Positions 23,380 through 27,157 of a stretch of 27,157 nucleotides of DNA are shown here, piece by piece. The notes under the pieces were generated by a model, which was not told the origin of the DNA, ran no database searches, and saw only the letters and a list, made by a program, of their open reading frames with translations. How positions within the stretch are numbered: the stretch's first letter is position 1; each line of letters begins with the position of its first letter. The translations under genes were made by a program, and so were the position numbers. The DNA is from AWTP1-13 sp039808585 (GTDB taxonomy: Bacteria; Pseudomonadota; Alphaproteobacteria; Rhizobiales; Hyphomicrobiaceae): NCBI GenBank assembly GCA_039808585.1, contig JBDHTJ010000056.1, positions 1 through 27,157 of the forward strand. The letters are read 5' to 3'.

Positions 23380-24693
23380 CTAGCCGATGAGCGAGGGCAG
23401 CCACGTCGCTATCCCTGGCACGAGAATGAGCAGGATCAAGAGCACGATGCTCATGATCACGTAGGGCACCACGGCCTGGAAGATGTGCCCCATGGTCACC
23501 TGCGGGGGCGCAACACCCCGCATCGTCATCAAGAGCAGCCCGTGCGGCGGCAGCAGCAGCCCAAGCTGCATGCAGATGAGAAACAGCACACCGAACCAGA
23601 TCGGATCGATGCCGAGCCGCTGCACGATGGGCATGAACACCGGCAGCGTGATCAGCATCATGCTCACCTGGTCCACGAAGATGCCGAGGAAGATCAGGAT
23701 CGCCATCATCAAAGCGACGAGGGCAAGTGGCGGCAGGCCTTGGCCCAGGATCGCGCCGACCAGGCCCTCCGTCGCCCCGGAAAAACTCAGGATCTGCGAG
23801 AAGGTCGTGGCACCCAGGATGATGAAAAGGATCATGCCGGAGATGGCGGTAGTACCCTTCAGGGCTTTCCAGAGCGCAGAGAACGTCAGCGCGCGATAGA
23901 GCGCTGCCATGACGATCGTCGCGAAAGCACCAAGGGCCGCAGATTCTGTCGGCGTGGCAATCCCGCCGGACATGGCACCGACGACGACGGCAAAGATACC
24001 GACCAGCGGAATGACATAGAGCAGGAGTAGCTGCCAGCTCTCCCAACGCGAGCGGGTCTCCATCGGCGTGGGCGGGGCGAGCGCGGGGTTGAGCTTCGCG
24101 CTGACGACGATATAGGCGACGAAGGCCACCGACAGCATCAGGCCCGGCATGATGCCGCCGATGAGCAGCTTTGAGATCGAGATGCCGGACAAACTGCCCA
24201 GCAGCACCGTGAGCGCCGAGGGCGGGATGAGCATGTCGACGGCGCCGATGGCCATGATCGGGCCGGTGGCCATGGCCGGGTGATAGCCGCGCGCCAGCAT
24301 CACGGGCAGCATCAGGGAGCCGAGCATGGCCGTCGTCGCGATGGTCGACCCGGAGATGGCGGAGAAAACGGTGCCGGCGACGACCGCCACGACCGCGAGG
24401 CGCCCCGGCACGCGCCGGATGAGCCGCTCCACCCCGTCGATCACTTTCAGCGCGATGCCGGTGTGGAACAGCACCTCGCCCATCAGGATGAACAGCGGGA
24501 TGGGGGTGAGCGAGAAGTTCATCACCGAGACGATGCTGTTGCGCACGGCCTGCGCGAGGCCAGGCTCACCGCCGAGAAAGGCCCAAGCCCCCACGATATT
24601 GATGGCGATGAAGGACAGCGCCACCGGCATGCCGAGAAAGAGCAGGGCCGTCGACCCGCCCAGAAGCAGCACCGCCGCAAGCTGCCAGGACAT
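23380..24693 (-). CDS. dctM: TRAP transporter large permease (DctM type)
   Basis: 437 residues. The 12-helix-type membrane subunit that carries out substrate transport with sodium or proton coupling. Seen: successive hydrophobic helices, MPVALSFIAINIVGA, SLTPIPLFILMGEVLFHTG, VAGTVFSAISGSTIATTAMLGSLMLP (the conserved SGS/T region), AIGAVDMLIPPSALTVLLG, FVDQVSMMLITLPVFMPIV and LLLPPHGLLLMTMRGVAPP. The start is ATG at 24693; GTG just before it is also in frame. It lies 28 bases after dctQ, in one operon with dctP. It converges on the zinc peptidase with a 9-base gap, leaving no room for a separate terminator. Confidence 0.95.
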   Translation of the reverse strand: MSWQLAAVLLLGGSTALLFLGMPVALSFIAINIVGAWAFLGGEPGLAQAVRNSIVSVMNFSLTPIPLFILMGEVLFHTGIALKVIDGVERLIRRVPGRLAVVAVVAGTVFSAISGSTIATTAMLGSLMLPVMLARGYHPAMATGPIMAIGAVDMLIPPSALTVLLGSLSGISISKLLIGGIMPGLMLSVAFVAYIVVSAKLNPALAPPTPMETRSRWESWQLLLLYVIPLVGIFAVVVGAMSGGIATPTESAALGAFATIVMAALYRALTFSALWKALKGTTAISGMILFIILGATTFSQILSFSGATEGLVGAILGQGLPPLALVALMMAILIFLGIFVDQVSMMLITLPVFMPIVQRLGIDPIWFGVLFLICMQLGLLLPPHGLLLMTMRGVAPPQVTMGHIFQAVVPYVIMSIVLLILLILVPGIATWLPSLIG

Positions 24694-24721
24694 CACTTGG
24701 CCCCGTTGTTGGCAGCCTCGG

Positions 24722-25237
24722 TCACGATGCGCTCACCGCCTCGACGCGCGGACCGCGCTCCCCCACCGCAAGCCGGTGCATGCGGAAGAGAAACTCGATG
24801 GCGAATAGCGCGAAGGCCACAGGCATGGGCACCAGCAGCCACCACTCGGGCAGCACGAGCGTCTTGATGCTGACGGAGCCAGCCATGTAGCTCTCCAATG
24901 TCACACGGCTGCCGTACCATACGAAGTAGAGGCAGCAGGCGAGGCCGAGAATGTCGCTGACCCACTCGAGTATCCATGCAACGCCACGCGGAATGGCGCG
25001 CAAGAGAATGTCGACACGGATATGCTGGCCCTGCCGCAGCAGCCACGGCCCCGCCAGCAGCGTGACGAGATAGAGGATGTCCTCGGACACCTCATTGCTC
25101 CAGGCAAGGCCCTTACTGCCGACATTCCGCAAGCTCACGTCCGCGACGATAATGAGCATCATGGCCAGCACGAGAACGCAGGCGAGGCCCATCATCAAGT
25201 CGAGGATACGGCCAAAGCTGCGAGACAACGTGAACAT
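24722..25237 (-). CDS. dctQ: TRAP transporter small permease (DctQ type)
   Basis: 171 residues. Four-helix membrane subunit that pairs with DctM. Seen: helix 1 LMMGLACVLVLAMMLIIVADV, the DctQ pattern RNVGSKGLAWSNEVSEDILYLVTLLAGPWLLRQGQHIRVD with a conserved Trp-x-x-Glu, then two more helices (ILGLACCLYFVWYG; WWLLVPMPVAFALFAIEFLF). The start is ATG at 25237 with GAGG about 13 bases upstream. It follows dctP by 27 bases. The family call is strong. Confidence 0.93.
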   Translation of the reverse strand: MFTLSRSFGRILDLMMGLACVLVLAMMLIIVADVSLRNVGSKGLAWSNEVSEDILYLVTLLAGPWLLRQGQHIRVDILLRAIPRGVAWILEWVSDILGLACCLYFVWYGSRVTLESYMAGSVSIKTLVLPEWWLLVPMPVAFALFAIEFLFRMHRLAVGERGPRVEAVSAS

Positions 25238-25264
25238 GGTGCGCTGGGCCTCAACGCCGGTTGA

Positions 25265-26296
25265 TCAGGGCTTCTGAGAAAACAGCTCCTTGAGCTTGGC
25301 ACCGTGCTCGGGGCTCTGCTTGACGATGCCGGCCCAGCCCGCTTCGTAAGCCTTGGCGCGATAGCCTTCCGCGTCCGTCCCGGTGAACGTGATCACCTGG
25401 ATGCCGGCCTTGGCCTGGTTCGCCGTTTCCTCGGCATTGTACTTCGCCCAGTCTGTTGCCGACGTCTCGAGCCACTGGGCGGCATCCGTCAGCACCTTTT
25501 TCTGCGCGTCGTTGAGCTTGTCCCAGGTCGCTTTGTTGAACAGAACGCCGACCTCGACGCTATAAAAACCCGGGTCGACCCGATACTTTGTCTTCTCGTG
25601 CCAGCCGAGATCGAAGATGCCATGGATTGGCCAGCCGTAGCCGTCGACCACGCCACGCTCGAGCGCCGTGTAGACCTCACCCGGCGCCGTCTGCACCACT
25701 GTACCTCCGAGACTTGCGAAGAAGTCGCGATAGACGGGCGTGATGCGCAGCTTCAGGCCCGTGAGATCAGGCTTCGTCACCGGCTTGGTGAGATAAAGAT
25801 GAAACGGCGTCTTGTCCGTCTGACGGGCGAGATAGAGGGCGTTGAGCTTCTGCGCGTAGAGTTGCTGCATGTACGCGAAGCCGGGGGACTTGCGCAGATC
25901 CGCCAAGGGCAGATCGACAAGCTTCCAGGCGTCCGCCTCGGGCATCAGGTTGGTGTAGAAGGCGCCCGTGACACTGGCGATATCCACGACGCCGTTCTTG
26001 AGCGCGTTGCCGACCTCGAACGGCGGCATCGCCTTCGGACCGCCGATGAAGTTGATCTTGATGCTGCCCTTGCCGGCCTCGTTCACCTTGTCGATGAAGG
26101 CGACGAAGCCCTTCGTGTAAGCCGTCTGCTCGGCGAAGCCGGCGATGGCCTTGAGGGTGACCTCCTGCGCCGAGGCCGTCCCGGCCATCGCGCCCAGGAA
26201 GGCGAAGAAGGCAGCGCCGTAAAGCGCCAAGCGGCGGAAACCTGCACAATCCACTCGTCCCTCCCGGCGGGCCTGCCCGCACATGATGTTTCGCAT
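25265..26296 (-). CDS. dctP: TRAP transporter substrate-binding protein (DctP type)
   Basis: 343 residues. Periplasmic receptor of the TRAP system. Seen: a signal peptide with a long basic n-region and hydrophobic core (LALYGAAFFAFLGAMAG), cleavage near ASA-QE at about residue 43. DctP-family segments follow: GSIKINFIGGPKAMPPFEVGNAL, LKLRITPVYRDFFASLGGTVVQTAPGEVYTALERGVVDGYGWP (with the conserved Arg that binds the carboxylate) and VGVLFNKATWDKLNDAQKKVL. The start is ATG at 26296 with GGAAGAAA some nine bases upstream; ATG at 26284 is an alternative. First TRAP gene; a GAAATTTC palindrome overlaps its leader (26299-26306). The likely solute is an organic acid; which one cannot be told. Confidence 0.94.
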   Translation of the reverse strand: MRNIMCGQARREGRVDCAGFRRLALYGAAFFAFLGAMAGTASAQEVTLKAIAGFAEQTAYTKGFVAFIDKVNEAGKGSIKINFIGGPKAMPPFEVGNALKNGVVDIASVTGAFYTNLMPEADAWKLVDLPLADLRKSPGFAYMQQLYAQKLNALYLARQTDKTPFHLYLTKPVTKPDLTGLKLRITPVYRDFFASLGGTVVQTAPGEVYTALERGVVDGYGWPIHGIFDLGWHEKTKYRVDPGFYSVEVGVLFNKATWDKLNDAQKKVLTDAAQWLETSATDWAKYNAEETANQAKAGIQVITFTGTDAEGYRAKAYEAGWAGIVKQSPEHGAKLKELFSQKP

Positions 26297-26354
26297 TTGA
26301 AATTTCTTCCGGACGATAGCAAACGGCGGCGCGAATTCAAGGCGCGAAGGCTAC

Positions 26355-26375
26355 GGGCTGCCCCTTAGGGAGCCC
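26355..26375 (-). terminator. Hairpin at the end of the ABC permease gene
   Basis: GGGCT and CCC pair with GGG and AGCCC (one bulged G, four-base loop), overlapping the stop codon of the permease. No T-tract follows on the minus strand. It may separate the permease from the TRAP operon 68 bases on, but the signal is incomplete. Confidence 0.4.
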
Positions 26376-27126
26376 AAGTGACGACCCGCCGCTCCAGCAG
26401 CTCGATGGCATAGAACAGCAGCACGCTGATGATGGTGAGCAGAATGATGGCCGCGAAGGCGAGCGGCGTCTGCGCCTGGGCCGTCGAGATCAGGATGAGG
26501 TAGCCGAGCCCCCGCTGAGCCGCGACAAATTCTGCGATCACTGCACCGATGACGGCAAACGTGATGGCGATCTTGCAGCCGGTGAACAGGTAGGGCAGCG
26601 CCACAGGAAGTCGGAGGCGGCGGAACGTGATGCCCGGTCGTGCCTTCAGCGAGCGCATGAGGTCGAGCATCGGTTTCGGTGCCGCCTCGAGGCCGGCGAC
26701 GACATTGACCAGGATGGGGAAGAAACAGACGAGCACGACGATCACGATCTTAGGAAGCTCTCCAAGGCCGAACCACAACGTCACGAGAGGCGCGAGCGCC
26801 ACTTTCGGTATCGACTGCAAGCCCAGCACGATCGGGTAGAGAATCCGCCGGGGCAGCTCGGTGAAGGCGATTATACCAGCGAGCGGGAGGGAGAGGATAA
26901 GTGCGATCAAGAAGCCGCCTATGGTCTCGACCAGCGTCACGAGGCTGTTGGTGGCAAGCTCCGGTGCCCACGCGATCGAAGCCGTGGCGATGGCCGATGG
27001 CGCGGGCAGGATCCATCCGGGGATGGCAAATATACGGGTTGCAAGCTCCCAGAGCAGCACGAGGACCACATAGACGACGGGCGTGACCGCCGCGCTCAGC
27101 CAGGATCTGGCGCCAGGTTCGGCCAT
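26365..27126 (-). CDS. ABC transporter permease, NitT/TauT (SsuC/TauC) family
   Basis: 253 residues, inner-membrane permease. Seen: N-terminal helix VVYVVLVLLWELATR, IPGWILPAPSAIATA (typical SsuC/TauC opening), SLVTLVETIGGFLIALILSLPL, and GLQSIPKVALAPLVTLWFGLGELPKIVIVVLVCFFPILVN. The ATPase-coupling loop RSLKARPGITFRRLRLPVALPYLFTG and VIGAVIAEFVAAQRGLGYLI follow. The family imports sulfonates, nitrate, pyrimidine precursors or aromatic compounds. The start is ATG at 27126, with GGAGGGG upstream, 4 bases after the stop of the preceding ORF. The rest of the transporter lies beyond the right edge. Confidence 0.93.
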   Translation of the reverse strand: MAEPGARSWLSAAVTPVVYVVLVLLWELATRIFAIPGWILPAPSAIATASIAWAPELATNSLVTLVETIGGFLIALILSLPLAGIIAFTELPRRILYPIVLGLQSIPKVALAPLVTLWFGLGELPKIVIVVLVCFFPILVNVVAGLEAAPKPMLDLMRSLKARPGITFRRLRLPVALPYLFTGCKIAITFAVIGAVIAEFVAAQRGLGYLILISTAQAQTPLAFAAIILLTIISVLLFYAIELLERRVVTWAP

Positions 27127-27130
27127 GGCG

Positions 27131-27157
27131 CTAATGCCCCTCCGGCTTGAATATCAG
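27131..27157 (-). CDS. C-terminal end of an upstream gene, probably an ABC transporter component
   Basis: The last 8 codons and a TAG stop are visible (…LIFKPEGH). The gene is 4 bases from the permease on the same strand. Transporter operons of the NitT/TauT type usually place an ATPase or binding protein here, so that is the guess. Nothing more can be said from nine codons. Confidence 0.3.
   Translation of the reverse strand: MIFKPEGH

Noticed and set aside
1..27157. CRISPR arrays, insertion sequences, integrase/attachment sites
   Set aside because: No regularly spaced repeats, transposase-like ORFs or tRNA-end duplications were seen; the only tandem repeat is the short triple array at 6264.

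Overview
The window looks like an alphaproteobacterial chromosome, most likely Hyphomicrobiales (Rhizobiales). The evidence is high GC content, the order pcm-tolC-popZ-valS, a DUF2497/PopZ protein, a tRNA-His without the usual G-1:C73 pair, and many solute-binding-protein transporters. No phage, plasmid, insertion sequence, rRNA or CRISPR array was seen.

Layout. Positions 1-5903 (minus strand) hold a housekeeping block: pcm (protein-L-isoaspartate methyltransferase), tolC (outer-membrane channel), popZ (polar organizer) and the first ~515 codons of valS, which runs off the left edge. A good intrinsic terminator lies between tolC and popZ. Positions 6100-6919 hold tRNA-Cys and tRNA-His on the plus strand, with a 13-bp triple tandem repeat and a small CxxC ORF between them.

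Positions 7037-12598 hold a small catabolic-looking island: an orphan branched-chain-amino-acid-type binding protein (minus), a divergently transcribed DUF6282 metal-hydrolase-like protein and FAH-family hydrolase (plus), then an M20 carbamoylase/amidase (minus) and a tandem universal stress protein (minus). The stress protein is preceded by a perfect FNR/FixK-type palindrome. Positions 12736-18462 (minus) hold a complete five-gene Dpp/Opp-type peptide ABC operon (dppA-B-C-D-F order) with overlapping genes and a Tat-type signal on the binding protein.

Positions 18787-22080 (minus) encode a ~1100-residue transglutaminase-like + DUF2126 (putative amidoligase) fusion. It is transcribed divergently from a zinc-ribbon + HExxH metallopeptidase (22327-23370, plus). 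This pair is the most unusual part of the window and resembles part of a predicted peptide-ligation/processing system; its usual ATP-grasp and alpha-E partners are not in the window. Positions 23380-26296 (minus) hold a TRAP transporter (dctP-dctQ-dctM order). It is preceded by a NitT/TauT-type ABC permease and the last few codons of another ORF at the right edge.

Four import systems (LivJ-type, Dpp, TRAP, NitT/TauT) in about 20 kb suggest a heterotroph scavenging organic acids, peptides and amides. All functions are inferred from motifs and family knowledge; no database search was run. Several starts were moved from the longest ORF to a shorter, better-supported codon, as noted in each entry.
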